Shown: piece after piece, positions 53,509-64,000 of the stretch
Layout: each line of letters begins with the position of its first letter
Position numbering within the stretch: position 1 is the stretch's first letter
Assembly (NCBI GenBank): GCA_963854735.1
Contig: OY978100.1
Location: 1,550,001-1,614,000 of the forward strand
Source: Marvania coccoides
Taxonomy: Eukaryota > Chlorophyta > Trebouxiophyceae > Chlorellales > Chlorellaceae
Length of the DNA: 64,000 nt
Direction of reading: 5' to 3'
The notes under the pieces: generated by a model
Told to the model about the DNA's origin: nothing
Seen by the model: only the letters and a program-made list of their open reading frames with translations
The model's database searches: none
Translations under genes and position numbers: made by a program

Positions 53509-54193
53509 CTATAAAAACAGCTGGGAGCTAGCAGCAGAGTATATATGCAGTATGTAGAAACAGAGCGGGTCTCTCGCTTCTCCTTGCTCACCGTCAAAGT
53601 CCCACCGCGTGTCTTTGGGGCTCTTGCCGCGGCTGCGCGAACAGTAGTCCCCGTCCCCCGCCGGCCTCCGCAGCTCGGTGTTGCTGGCCAGCATGGAGCG
53701 CAGCGACAGAGCCACCTTGTTGATGGTCAGCGCCGGCGACCACCCGCCGTTCCGCCCGTCGTACAGAATGTCTAGGCAGATGTGACCGTTGCTGTAGATG
53801 TGCGGGTGCACGGGGCTGGGCACCAGAAACACGAACTCGGGCGGCTCCAGAGGGTAGCGATCTGTGAACACGATGCGGAGTTGGTAAGATTTTCCGGTAT
53901 AGTGGGAGCTCTCTGGGCCCGTGATTTCGATGACCCAGGTGGTGAGCGGCTCAAACGTCAGCAGGCGGCAGCCCTCGGGCGGGTGCAGCATCCAGTCGTT
54001 CAGCTCGCTCTGCGGTGGGAAAATAATTTTGGTGAGGGAGGAGGAAAGGGAAGAGGGAGGGAAGAGGAGAGGGTTAGTGGAGAGGTGAAAGAATATAAGG
54101 AGGGTCACAAATGTAGGGTAGAGAGCGAGACGGGAGAAAAGGGGCACCCACTTGGAGGCGTCGCATCGCCACCGCTCCAGGCGACCTTGCCAT
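53509..54193 (-). CDS. Ubiquitin-conjugating enzyme E2, UBE2W / plant UBC15-18 type
   Basis: Exons 54193-54152 and 54009-53509 (phase 0) give 180 aa. Exon 1 encodes MARSPGAVAMRRLQ and continues SELNDWMLHPPEGCRLL, as in plant UBC16. The E2 core has YTGKSYQLRIVFTDRYPLEP, PEFVFLVPSPVHPHIYSNGH and the catalytic Cys in ICLDILYD. After ILYD there are four extra residues (GRNG) before GWSPALTINKVALS compared with the family. The end SRSRGKSPKDTRWDFDG matches the family C-terminus; beyond it the frame runs 22 more residues to a stop. UBE2W-type E2s attach ubiquitin to N-termini. The 3' end is uncertain: a donor-like GTGAGC right after DFD could lead to a tiny last exon. Confidence 0.85.
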
Positions 54194-55900
54194 GGTTATG
54201 AGCTTCACTAATGGCAGGCTTAAAAGCAGCGGACTGTTGGAAAGAACAAATTCTCGTCTAAATGGCGCTTTCTGGAAGAGGGTCGAGAAAAGTTTCGAAA
54301 ATGATTTTTGGGCTGGGGAAAAAAAGCAAGAGATTGTGGGCTATGGCAACCTGGCACTCTATGGATATACAAAAAAAAACTATATCAACTATTAAAAGTG
54401 CTGCACGTTTGTCCTTTTTCGGTGCTCAGCCAAGCCTTCTTTAAGCAATTTTTGACTTTTTAATGAGCTGTCGGCTTTCCAAGCTGATGTAAACGGGAAT
54501 TTTTACACGCATCCACGCGTACAAGCGTCTAAAGGAACCAGGCCTGGCAGGGAGTTCCTCAAAGAGCAGCCAGCTTTTATAGGTGGCGGTAATAAAAAAA
54601 ATGTTGTTCTTAATCTTATGCAACTTCTGTTATAATAAATAATTGTATTGCCCCAAAATAAACACATTTTTTCTTCGGCTGAATAAGAATGGCCAGGGCT
54701 GGAACGCTACAAAGTTGAAGCAGCTGCCATTCCCGGCCCTCTCTCATCCCTCCAGATAAGTGTTCCAATTGCTGTCTGACCGAAAAGCAGAAGTCGACTG
54801 TGCATAGCAGCCATGGCTCGGACGCAGCGCGCCCATTGGCAAGTACTTCAGCTGCAGGGGAGGGGATTCACGACGAAAAAATTGGTGTAGTTCATTCATA
54901 TGTGTAGTGCAAGATTTCAGGACAGCCACATGCTGGACGGATCCACTCTTCATATAAAACGGTCTGTGTTAAATGAAGATATGGACCAGTCTTCGTCTCT
55001 TCCTGGGCTGTTCTGGATGCTAGGCTGGCAATCGGCTGTCCCTCGAAGGAGCGCTTTCTCTGCAAAGATTGCGACCATAACCCTTGAGCATCTCCATCTT
55101 CGTGATACTCAAAGCAATTGCTGCTCTACTATACACTGTGAATTTCTCGTTTTCCTTGCGAAACAAAGGAGCCTGCCTACCTCAGGAGTCGCACACAAAA
55201 TCCAAATTGTTGTCATCTTCTCGCTGTACGACTGGAATCAATTCAATTTGAATGCAAGGCCAGATTTTTGCGATGCCTCCGGCGAGGAATGCGCGGAGAA
55301 GAGATGATTGACCTGAAAGGAGGTAACAAAACAGAGTCGAGGGTTGTTGCGCTGCCAAACCTGATCGTGCTCAACAGCAGCTAAAAACGATTTGATGACT
55401 CTTCATCAGCGTAGGATAAGAAGCGCAGGGCGGCGAGCCTGCTTTCACTCTGAATTTTGGTTCGAAAAAAATGCAAATAATGTACTGCGCCCGCCGTTTT
55501 AAAAAACGTGTCATCCGCCGCATGTAAAAAAATATCTCGGGCTCATCAGCAGCCAATCATATATTTTGTTACATGCCACTGAGGAGGTCCATCTGAGCTT
55601 GTGCGCCAGCTCTACTGGCTGGTTCCACCATATCTCCAGCAATTTGTTAAACTTAATTGACCTCAACGCCAGGAAAGACGGTCTATTCTACCATATTGTC
55701 CTTGGACGTCTTTATCCTGACGCCCCCAGATCAGCCGCAACCACCGCCTGGGCCATTGAGCTGGCAGATTGAATTCCAACTCGGTTCTCGAAGAGGGGAA
55801 TTTGCAACGCGCTGGCAGCAGACACCCACCGTGCCGTACAACGAAGTGCAACTACCATCGAGCACGCCCCTTTCGTTTTAGCCGAAGAGTACCGCCGGAA
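54194..55900. other. Intergenic, 1707 bp
   Basis: Mostly AT-rich. A 135-codon open frame at 54900-55307 has no family resemblance. The last 300 bases are GC-richer and may include leader or an undetected first exon of the first telobox MYB gene. Confidence 0.4.
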
Positions 55901-57361
55901 ATGCAGCGCCTCCAAGTCACATCGGCGTTTGGGCCTTACAGCGACCCTCCCACGGCCTCCACCACCCCCGCGCTCCCCAGCGGCGGGCCCCACAAAATTC
56001 CTCCGCCTGTCAACCCCCCGCACCCTGACGATCTCACCTCGCTGTCCCTCCTGATGCTGTTACGCCACCCCGACTTCAAGCAGCTCAACGGCAACACAAA
56101 TGGAGGCGCTGCGCCGCCGCCGCCGGCATCCTACGCCGCGCAGGACGCCCCGCCGCTGCCGCCCCCGCTGCCGCTGCAGCAGCAGCAGCGCTACGGCAGC
56201 TACGGCACGCTCCCTAGCTGCGGCCAGGCTGCTGCCAGGCCACCCGTCCACCCTGCAGCCCACCAGGGGAGCACCTGGGCATGGAGGCCGCCTCCTGTCG
56301 CGCAGCAGCCGCAGCTGCAGCCTCAGCTGTTCGCCGCCAATCCTCCTGCCGCCGTCTCATTCGGCGGGCAGCCACCCCTGCCGCCGTCTCTCCCGGGCAG
56401 CGTGGGTCAAGGGCTGGACGGCTACGGCAAGGACGTCGTGACCAGCGCGGCAAGCACGCTGGGGGCGCTTCGAGCGGGGCACGCAATCCCGGCGAATCGG
56501 CCACAGCCAGCGAGAGGCGGCGGCAGCAGCGGCCACGGGGGGGGCTCTAACCTGCCCGAGGCCTCGCGCTCGGCGGTGGAGAATGTGGCCGCCATCGCGC
56601 TGCCGCCCATATTTAGGGAGCGTCTGGAACGCCTGCAAGCGGCGGGGCAAGCGGCAAAAGGTCAAGAACTTCAACGGCAGGAGCAACAGCCACAGCAACA
56701 GCAAGCGGCATCCAAGTGGAATGCCACCACCTCTTCAGCGGGAGGCTTTACTGTCCCGCTGAAAGCCCAGCAGCAGCAGCAGCAGCAGCAGCGGGGCTCT
56801 TCGTGGCCGGTGCTTGCCGCCGCAGTCGCTGCTCTTGACGCTGCGGACGGCAGCGGCGCCGCGAAGGAGATCGCTGGCGCTGGACCGCCCTCCAGCCGCG
56901 CCCCTGCCCGCAAGTCTGTGGCCGCCAGCGCGGCGAAGAGGGCGCGAGACGGCTTTTCTTCTTCTGGCGAGGATTCCGACTCCGATTTTGAGCCCTCAGA
57001 GGGGGACCTCTCGCTGCTCAAGGGGCTGGCTGCGGCCCGCCGTGACAGCCCCGGCGATGCAGCCTCCAAGAAGCGCAAGAAAAACAACCCGTGGAGCACT
57101 GAGGAGACGGTGGCGTTGGTGGACGGCGCCAAGCAGACCGGCATCGGCAAGTGGGCTGAAATCAAACGCCTGCCGGGGATCAAAGAGGTGCTGGCGTCGC
57201 GCACGGCAGTAGATTTGAAGGACAAGTGGCGCAACCTGGCGCGGGTGGCGCCTCTGCCGCGAAAAGTGCTGCGAGACCGCCTGTTGCGCACCGGCTCTGA
57301 TGTCCCGATCGAAGTGTTTTTGACAGTGAAGGAGCTCATGGACGCGAACGATAACGAGTGA
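55901..57361 (+). CDS. Telobox MYB (TRF-like) protein, tandem copy 1
   Basis: Single exon, 486 aa from the ATG at 55901; the frame stays open upstream but without ATG. Most of the protein is low-complexity (Pro, Gln, Ala, Gly), with acidic DSDSDFEPSEGDLSLL ahead of the DNA-binding part. The MYB/telobox domain near the C-terminus reads NPWSTEETVALVDGAKQTGI, GKWAEIKRLPGIKEVL and the telobox AVDLKDKWRNLARV. Proteins with a C-terminal telobox MYB bind telomeric repeats or telobox promoter elements in plants and animals. After the telobox a further conserved helix (VPIEVFLTVKELMDAND) is shared with copy 2. Unlike copies 2 and 3 there is no intron after WRNL. Family confident; target DNA not known. 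Confidence 0.8.
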   Translation: MQRLQVTSAFGPYSDPPTASTTPALPSGGPHKIPPPVNPPHPDDLTSLSLLMLLRHPDFKQLNGNTNGGAAPPPPASYAAQDAPPLPPPLPLQQQQRYGSYGTLPSCGQAAARPPVHPAAHQGSTWAWRPPPVAQQPQLQPQLFAANPPAAVSFGGQPPLPPSLPGSVGQGLDGYGKDVVTSAASTLGALRAGHAIPANRPQPARGGGSSGHGGGSNLPEASRSAVENVAAIALPPIFRERLERLQAAGQAAKGQELQRQEQQPQQQQAASKWNATTSSAGGFTVPLKAQQQQQQQQRGSSWPVLAAAVAALDAADGSGAAKEIAGAGPPSSRAPARKSVAASAAKRARDGFSSSGEDSDSDFEPSEGDLSLLKGLAAARRDSPGDAASKKRKKNNPWSTEETVALVDGAKQTGIGKWAEIKRLPGIKEVLASRTAVDLKDKWRNLARVAPLPRKVLRDRLLRTGSDVPIEVFLTVKELMDANDNE

Positions 57362-58787
57362 TGACTAGTAAAATGATTTGCTTAGCCAACAATTTAATTC
57401 AAAATAATGAAAAAGCATTTATGAAATTTTAGTGTTTAGCGGTTTTTTCTTACGTTAGTTTTATTCCTTCAGCGCTCATTCTTTTCCTCCTTTTTTCCTT
57501 TTTCATTTGCTGCCCGTATTTTCAATGCCAGGCTGGGGTTCTTTTTCTCCATGGCTTCGGGTTTGCCGCGGGGAGGACTCATGCAGCAGCATGGTCTCAG
57601 CTATTTTGTTCAGTCTCAACACAGTCGCCCCGTTTTTGACCTTGTTTACTCTCTTACTTTCCTAGTTCTTTTTCTGTTCTTTCTTTCTATCATTTATCTT
57701 TCTCTCTCAGTGCCCGTACTGTGCCCCAAGCAAATGCCAGGAGATGGCATTTTTTCATTTCTCATCTTTAAGACTTTGTACTTTGTACGAGTCTTCCAGT
57801 CCACCAACATTGTTTTTTCTTCCTCTCCTTCTCATGGGCCGTGGACTGTCATTAGCGACTGATCTTATTAGCGTTTGTTTCTTAGCGTCATTCACCACCA
57901 ATAGATTGGACTCTGAATATTCCTCAAAACGAGTCTTTTTTTTAATTTTATTACAGATTTTATTTTTTTTAGAGAATAAACACTATGTAAATGTTGTCCA
58001 ATCCTTGTGACATGCACTTTTGGCGTGCATATTACTGTTACTGTTCAGAGACTGATGGAGTGCCTCACTTTCGCCAGCGAGCAGTTCTTGTTAAAAGATA
58101 AAGAGTGGAAAACAAGTACCAGCTGTGGCGGTGACACGAAGCTTGGCCAGCATAAAACTATGCGCGCACGCGTAACCAAGACGGGAAGGTGCACGAGCAA
58201 GGGAAGAAGAAAAAACTGGTATGGCAGCGGACCGCCCGCTGGGAGAGAAAAAATGCTACCTTCTTAGGACAATGTCAAGTGTGTGGTATTTATCATGTTA
58301 AGGTCGATTGCGATCAACTCGTGCTAATTGTTTGTCATAAGTTCAGACCAGTTCAGTTCAGTGATGCCAACATAGAGTTAGGCACTAGGCTTTCTTTGCT
58401 ACCGTGTGATAAACCATTGTTTACACGCTACCAGGTGATAAACCATTGTTTACAAATGAAGGGGAAAAAAAACCAAAAAAAAACACGAAATACCTCTCAG
58501 CGGAATGGGAAGGTGTTCTGGGGACTCGGCGACGCAGCTCTCCGGCGCCTTCCCCAATAATATTAGTAGTTTAGGTGTTCCACAACCAGAGCTTGTAATT
58601 TGCTGATCGGACAGCTTCCCTTCCTGCCCGAAAGAAGAAAGAATTGCCATCACACGATTTTATAGTGCTTCAGCGGTGGGAACCCAAAATTGATTATGCC
58701 AATTGATACATGTTGGGAACCTTGAGAAAAACATACTTCAGGCGGCGGGCGCTCTTCTTGCAAATTTGCCGCCCACAGTGAATTGAA
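57362..58787. other. Intergenic, 1426 bp
   Basis: T-rich at first, with a 29-bp tandem duplication at 58398-58455. Short open frames lack coding character. The end holds the promoter of telobox copy 2. Confidence 0.4.
58398..58455 (+). repeat. Tandem duplication, 29-bp unit, two copies
   Basis: Both units contain GTGATAAACCATTGTTTACA; the units differ at about three positions. Confidence 0.85.
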
Positions 58788-60405
58788 ATGGCATACGATA
58801 ATTTTTGCTCCAATTTGAACGCGGCGAATCAAAACGCGAGCTATATTTCGCCATTCATGGGAAATGGGCGCTGGGAGTCCCCGCCGGACGAGTTGACCAG
58901 CAAATTGCAGCCCTCCCAGCCCCCAGCATATGACGAAGACGTCGCCCTTTCAGGCGACCCCATCGCCATCCCTAGCATCCAAAGCAGCGCATCCTGGGAT
59001 TCCACCAGCATCCCGCTGCCCATCCGCCCTGTACGCATGGGCGCGGGGGCCGCCTTCGTCTCTTCTTTTGAGTCGTCCCAAACGCTCAATTTCCCGGACA
59101 ACCCTGTCCCGTACCAGCACGCCCCGGCGCCGCCGCAGCCCTTCAGCCCCTACGACGACCTCCTGCCGCCGCAAGACGCGTTGGGGGCCATCGAACGCGT
59201 CGAAACTGGGGCGCGACGGGCCTCCGCTCCACTCCCAATTGCCACTGCCCGCATCCCTGCCCCAGGTGGCTACTGGGCCTGGGTGCCCACCCCAGCAGAG
59301 CCCGCGTCGGTGCCTGCGCACTACGGCTCGCTGCCCCTGCCCACCGCCCTCCCCCCCAACGACTACGATTTTCTCAATGACATCGACTTCACCGAAATGT
59401 CGATGGCCCTGGACTCGGCGACGGTGCCAGTGCCCGTAAACGGCGGGGGGCAGCAGCATCTCGCCGCCAGGACGAACTACACGCGGTTCGCGGTGCCCGG
59501 ATCCTGTCCGGCGCTGCCCACGCTGCTGGAGGACTCGCTGTCTGGCGGAGACAACAACGCGGGCAGCGGCGGGGGCGGCAGCAACGGCAACGCGTCTGAC
59601 GAGACCATGCACACCGCGGGGCCCAGGATGCCGCCCTCCCGCAGCAGCGGCGCGCTGCATCGCATGGGGTCCGGCTCGCTGAGCGCCAGGACCTCTCCGC
59701 TGAAGGTGCAGCAGCGCTCACCGCGGCCCGTCAGCATGGCGATGCCCATCAACACTGCGCCCCACAACGACCGCTACTACGAGCTGTCGCAGTCATGCCC
59801 AGGCGCAATCAACCGCCCCATGCGCGGCATCGCCCGCCAGTCCTCGCTGGCGGCAAAGGCGACGGCGGCGCGCACGGCCACCGACGCAGCGTCCGACGAC
59901 TCGGACTGGGAGGCCTCCGAGGATGAGGAGGAAGAGCTGCGGCCATCGTCGTTCAGCCACGCCAGCAACCGCCGGGGAGGCGGCGGCGGCTTCAGGGCGG
60001 CGCACGGCTCCGGCAAGGGCGGCGGCGGTGGAGCCAAGAAGAAGCACAACCCCTGGACGCTGGAGGAGACCACCGCGCTGGTGGATGGCGCCCGCACGGC
60101 CGGCATCGGCAAGTGGGCTGAGATCAAGCGGCTGCCGGGGGTGAAGGAGGTGCTGGCGTGCCGCACGCCTGTGGATTTAAAAGACAAGTGGCGCAACCTG
60201 GTAAATGTACACATAGTTATTTTTTGTATTTTTTTTCACTTTTTTTACAAATTTATTTGGTTTGGTTGTTCTGCAGGCGAGGGTTGCACGGCTGCCCAGG
60301 ACTGTGCTGAAGGCGCGTCTGCAGCGCGGATCTGCCGAAATCCCGATCGATTTGATGTTTCTTGTCAAACAGCTCATGGAGGCGCAGATGCAGGACGGCG
60401 AGTGA
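58788..60405 (+). CDS. Telobox MYB (TRF-like) protein, tandem copy 2
   Basis: Exons 58788-60200 and 60277-60405 (phase 0) give 513 aa. The long N-terminal part is Pro/Ala/Ser-rich, with the recognisable block PAPGGYWAWVPTPAEP and acidic LNDIDFTEMSMALD. Ahead of the DNA-binding domain lies SDDSDWEASEDEEEELRPSS. The MYB/telobox domain reads NPWTLEETTALVDGARTAGI, GKWAEIKRLPGVKEVLACRT and PVDLKDKWRNL; after the intron comes ARVARLPRTVLKARLQRG and IPIDLMFLVKQLMEAQM. It is about as similar to copy 1 in the DNA-binding part as in the last helix, while N-terminal halves differ. The intron directly follows WRNL. Likely role as for copy 1. Confidence 0.8.
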
Positions 60406-61298
60406 GACATTGTTTTTTTTTTTGTTTTTTTCATTGCTACGGGCGCATTGTAACGCCCCCAATTACTACACGTGTAAACTATTGCTGACTTTCACCTATT
60501 CGACGGTTTAATACTCCTTCAAACACGTCTTTTTTACATACATAACAGCTTTGCCTAGAATAATAATTTGTAATTTTTTTCCCCTTCAGCAAACTCGTTT
60601 TGCTTCCCCATTTTACGCTGCCCGAATGGATTTGTTTTGTTTGTTTCCCAAGGGTTCGAGAGAATGGCAAGGTTTGCTGTTCAGCGTTGTTGATCAGGCT
60701 GCAGCACATTGATACATAACCAACTTGCCACACACATTCTTAGTATCAAAACCTTGTTTTTTTATTCCTGATATTTCGTTATTCTGCCTTGTTCTGTCTT
60801 GTTAAATTAGCGCCTCTCTACCACAAAACAATGTGAAATGTTTGTGTTTACGTTTCCTGTTTATTTCCCCATTTATTTTCTTCGAATATCTTTCCCAACT
60901 GATATTTATACTCAGAAAGGTCGGATATTATTTTCATACGTAATACATACGTCTGCGTCTTGAAGTAAGCTTTACTTTATATTTTTACGTTTCTTGGGAT
61001 GCTTCGTTCAATTTAAACAGCTTTGCTGAAGCTGGTTTGCGCTGACTATCAAACTTAAAAGAAAACAGTACTCGTGTATTGCCATTCATTATTTATGTGT
61101 TGACGACACGCAGGAGGTATTCGAGAGGAAGTAAAGTGTGTACATTCCCAACGGCAGTTGTTGGTAAAAGCTAAAAGCTTAATTTACCCCCTCCTCAAAA
61201 TCACATTGGACTCGACTACATCTCACATGGTTTCTGCTTGCGCTGTAAAACCAGCAGATGCGCTATAAATTGAATGAGTCGCCAGGGAGAGAGAAAAG
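60406..61298. other. Intergenic, 893 bp
   Basis: AT-rich, no coding block. A TATA-like CTATAAATTG lies near 61262, about 37 bases before the first ATG of telobox copy 3. Confidence 0.4.
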
Positions 61299-62675
61299 AT
61301 GCCAATCGAGTCAAAATGCAGTGTCCCTATTCCCTCTGCCTCTGGCTTGACAATTCCCGCGCATGAACCTGCCGCGCCGAAAAACTCTCTTCTGTCAAAT
61401 CAACGCAATCCCGCTGGAAGAGCAGCGTAATCTACCCCGCCACCGCCTCCACGCCCTACGGCTACGCCCAGCCGCAGCAACAGCAGGACTTCGCGGACAC
61501 AACGCAGTTTCAAGACGCGTTGGCACGCGTGCAACAAACCGTCCCCGATGAGACAACCTACATTCCCGCGCAAGGAGGGTACTGGGCCTGGTTGATCGCC
61601 CCAGAAGGCCACCCCCCGCCCCAGCAGTACCCCTTGCCGCCTCCATGAGCCCTCTGTGCCCGCGCAGTTCGGCTCGCTGGCCCTCCCAGCGCCCCTTTTG
61701 TCGGCGGACTTTCAATTTCTGGACCGCGTCGACTTTGCGGAGTTGGGTGGAGATCTGGTGGAGCCGATGTGTTTGAACAGGAGGTGCCCAGAGTCCATGC
61801 CGCTGGAGGTCTGGCATTCTGCCGGGGACGGTAGCTCTGACAACACCGAGCAGCATGGCACCCTGCTGCCCCAGGGAAGCTAGCCTCCACCTTGCAAGAC
61901 GCTGGCTCCAACGAGAATTCTCAGGCGCTCCAATTGGCGGTCAGCGACCGCCCCATGCTCTCCGCCGCGCAAGGCGCTGAGGGCTGCAGTGCTGCGTTTC
62001 GACACCCCTTCCGATGATTCTGACTTTGAGGTCAACGAGGAAGAGATGCAAATGTCGGCGTTTTGCCAATTCAGCAGCCGCCGAGGCTTCAAGCGGGGTC
62101 AAACCTGCGGCAGGAGTGGCGCTGGTGCTCCGCCCAAGAAGAGGCACAACCTCTGGTCGCTGGAAGAGACACTTGCGCTGATGAATGAGGTGCGCCTGGC
62201 TGGCATCGGCAAGTGGGCTGAGATCAAGCGGCTGCCGGTGCCTGGCATTGCTGAATTGCTGGCGTGCAGCGCGCCTGTGGACTTGAAAGACAAGTGGCGC
62301 GACCTGGTGGGTTTATTTTTATGCACGTTTTGTTTCGTTGCTTTAGAAATCATAACTTTGTTTAGTAATGTTCTGATGGTAATTTCTTTCTTATGCTAGG
62401 CACGATTGGCGAAGCTGCCGCTGCGGGGGTTGGTTGGCAGCTGCTGCAGCCCTGGCCATCTCCCTGCGGTCTTCCTCTTGCTCCGCAGCTGCCCATGTCT
62501 CCTCAAAACAATCCAGAATTTGGGCATGACGTTTTCGCGCCGCAGAACCTTGCCCACACCAACAACCCCCCTAAAGGGAGGAGGGGCGCCAGCCATTGCC
62601 TCTGGGCCGATGCTGCACACTAATAGCTCCATTTCCTTCTCAGGAGGACCTCCACATGCGCCCACATGGCAATGA
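61299..62675 (+). pseudogene. Telobox MYB (TRF-like), tandem copy 3, disrupted
   Basis: Similar to copy 2 in order: AQGGYWAWLIAPEG, SVPAQFGSLALP, FLDRVDFAELGGDLV, SDDSDFEVNEEEM, then the MYB part NLWSLEETLALMNEVRLAGI, GKWAEIKRLPVPGIAELLAC and SAPVDLKDKWRDL. The frame is broken: reading from 61299 meets TAA at 61428; the homologous segment 61427-61645 is in another frame ending TGA at 61646; the original frame resumes but has TAG at 61881. The last intron (about 62307-62399) matches the position in copy 2; after ARLAKLP the similarity stops. The telobox has WRD instead of WRN and two extra residues (VP) after KRLP. Introns could hide some breaks, but I found no suitable splice sites. Probably a pseudogene, perhaps with a short usable DNA-binding frame from 61989. 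Confidence 0.7.
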
Positions 62676-63001
62676 GTCACCCAAATGCCTGCCACAGCAG
62701 CTTGGAAAGTTCGAGATGGGCATTTTTACACAAGTACAAATTCTCTGGTAGTTTAAAGTGAATATAGGATCTAGCAGCTGCGCTGAATCAAGCAGTTCAA
62801 ATTCGTTCATTCAGCGTTCTTTGAAATCTACTCTTCGCTGCAGGGCACGCTATCAAGGCAGGAAATAACTAATCAAAGGGCATGCATGCTGGGCTGGGTG
62901 AAAATTGCATTGCATTGCGTAAAACGGTAGCCAGTACATATATTTTTCCGTCGTTCATTTTTTTGGTCATTCTCCGCCGCTGCTTAATTTTTTTTAATAC
63001 T
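62676..63001. other. Intergenic, 326 bp
   Basis: AT-rich 3' flank between telobox copy 3 and the minus-strand gene. Nothing recognised. Confidence 0.4.
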
Positions 63002-64000
63002 TCAGCGAGCGAGCCGCTTGTTCCACTTGGGCTCAGCGTCGTCGTCTCCTGTCAGGTCGCACTCGAGCTTCTCTCCTGGCGCCAGCTGCTCCGCCCCATC
63101 CAGCACCACCACCTCTGCCCGCTCCCGCTTCACTCGCATCGGCTGCGTGGGCGCCATCCCCAGGTTCTGGCGCTGGCGCTCGCGCTCCGTGGAGGCGCGC
63201 GTTTCCGGGAACGAGTCCAAAATTGCGGCATGGAGCGGGATTTCACGGCGCAGCACCTGGCGCAGCATCAGCGTGGAGGGGGTCTCGTACCGTAGGTCAA
63301 AGGTGGCCAGGACGGGGCCGACCTGCAACGCGTCGCAAGAAGCCATAATTGCGTATACTGAATCTTGATGGAAAGTACAGCTTTGAAACACCAAACATAT
63401 ATAATTAACCGGCCCAGCAGTTTTTTCGAATTAAAAAGAAAGAAAGGCAATTTTTTCTTTCTTACCAGGTGAGCGCTACGCTGGGAGAAGCCGCGGCTGA
63501 CTTGGCTGCCCGCCGAATGTGTGGTCAACGACGGTTTCAAAAAGAACTTCTTGCCTTCCGGCAGCGTAGGGACAGTAGAGCTGCTGGCCCCGGCGCCTGA
63601 GCTTGTCCCCTTGCATTCTGGCCCCCAGACCATCTCTTGCACGACCACCTTCATCCGCCCCTCTTTAAAATCCAGCGACTGCGCGCGCTCCCCCGCCGAG
63701 TCCTGGGCAGCGCCGAACTTGAACAGGTCCAGGACGACCCTCTCTGTGCTGCCGTGCTGCACAAACCCCAAGAATTTGTACGTAGCGTGGGCTGCATCGA
63801 GAACGCCGCAGATCCCCACTTGTTTGCCGTCGATGGTCAGCTGGCAGTTGAAGCGGCGGCTGGGATGGGGATCGGGCACCAGCGAGGTGACGTGGACCTC
63901 GTAGCGGTCGCCAGGCGATGCCACGATGAAGTTGTCACCTGAAGATTGCACCTCGTGAAAGGGAACCCCGGTGTCGGGCCGCACCACCCGCAGCTCAAAG
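63002..64000 (-). CDS. DUF7918-like protein, 3' part (runs off the window)
   Basis: Exons 64000-63466 and 63322-63002 (phase 0); the frame is open at the window edge, so the start lies outside. The visible 285 residues begin FELRVVRPDTGVPFHEVQ and SSGDNFIVASPGDRYEVHVT. They continue FNCQLTIDGKQVGICGVLDA, then YKFLGFVQHGSTERVVLDLF, and after the intron VGPVLATFDLRYETPSTLML. The strand-rich layout with a gap of variable loop resembles the DUF7918 domain known from fungi and algae; this is tentative. The end has a basic stretch (MRVKRERAEVVVLDGAE) and an acidic LTGDDDAEP, suggesting a nuclear protein. Function is unknown. Confidence 0.6.

Noticed and set aside
54900..55307. 135-codon open frame on the plus strand
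   Set aside because: AT-rich composition equal to its flanks, no family resemblance and no splice context. Chance open frame is the simpler view.
1..64000. CRISPR arrays, operons, tRNA or rRNA genes
   Set aside because: No evenly spaced palindromic repeats, no conserved tRNA T-loop or rRNA segments were noticed, and the gene structure is eukaryotic with introns.

Overview
This window is nuclear DNA of a photosynthetic eukaryote, most likely a green alga. It holds spliced protein genes with GC-rich exons, shorter AT-rich GT-AG introns (two are GC-AG) and AT-rich gaps. Green-lineage markers are an SBP-box factor, plastid acetolactate synthase and plastid sigma factor with transit-peptide-like leaders, a plant-type glutathione reductase, plant-type arginine-rich CCCH zinc fingers, telobox MYB proteins and a hydroxyproline-rich (SPPPP)n wall-type protein. 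Several genes carry TGTAA shortly after the stop, the polyadenylation signal of chlorophyte algae. The species cannot be named from sequence alone. No tRNA, rRNA, CRISPR array, virus or autonomous transposon was recognised.

Layout. 0-10 kb: 3' part of an ArfGAP; an AEC transporter carrying MORN repeats; an NhaC-type Na+/H+ antiporter; a possible 54-residue membrane protein (minus); an SBP-box factor. 10-16.7 kb: ATP23 protease convergent with 5-formyl-THF cyclo-ligase; an MT-A70 protein without its catalytic motif; a CCCH protein with a 12-nt micro-exon. 17-31.7 kb: an unassigned minus exon; NatB subunit NAA25; a CNMT-like methyltransferase (minus); RNA polymerase II subunit RPB3; glutathione reductase; an unknown, probably organelle-targeted protein; a BRAP2-type RING/UBP protein (last three minus). 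32-41.2 kb: membrane-anchored M14 carboxypeptidase; F-box protein (minus) divergent from UTP23; a Cys-rich/(SPPPP)n/PAN-like secreted protein. 43-54 kb: a Tudor-like nuclear protein (minus) divergent from a GT14 glycosyltransferase; the eRF1 methyltransferase N6AMT1/MTQ2; plastid sigma factor (minus) divergent from acetolactate synthase; a UBE2W/UBC16-type E2 (minus). 55.9-62.7 kb: three telobox MYB genes in tandem, the third decayed. The 3' end of the window holds part of a DUF7918-like gene (minus).

Most genes are unrelated housekeeping genes, so there is no operon-like pathway. Local relationships worth noting are the three closely spaced divergent pairs (169-337 bp) and the telobox MYB tandem array. 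The most unusual items are the AEC-MORN fusion, the motif-less MT-A70 protein, RPB3 without its zinc loop, an SBP domain missing a zinc ligand, the decaying telobox array with an intron difference between copies, and a short dispersed repeat found mostly in introns. Splice sites were placed by eye from GT/GC-AG signals, reading phase and family similarity, so individual boundaries may be a few bases off.
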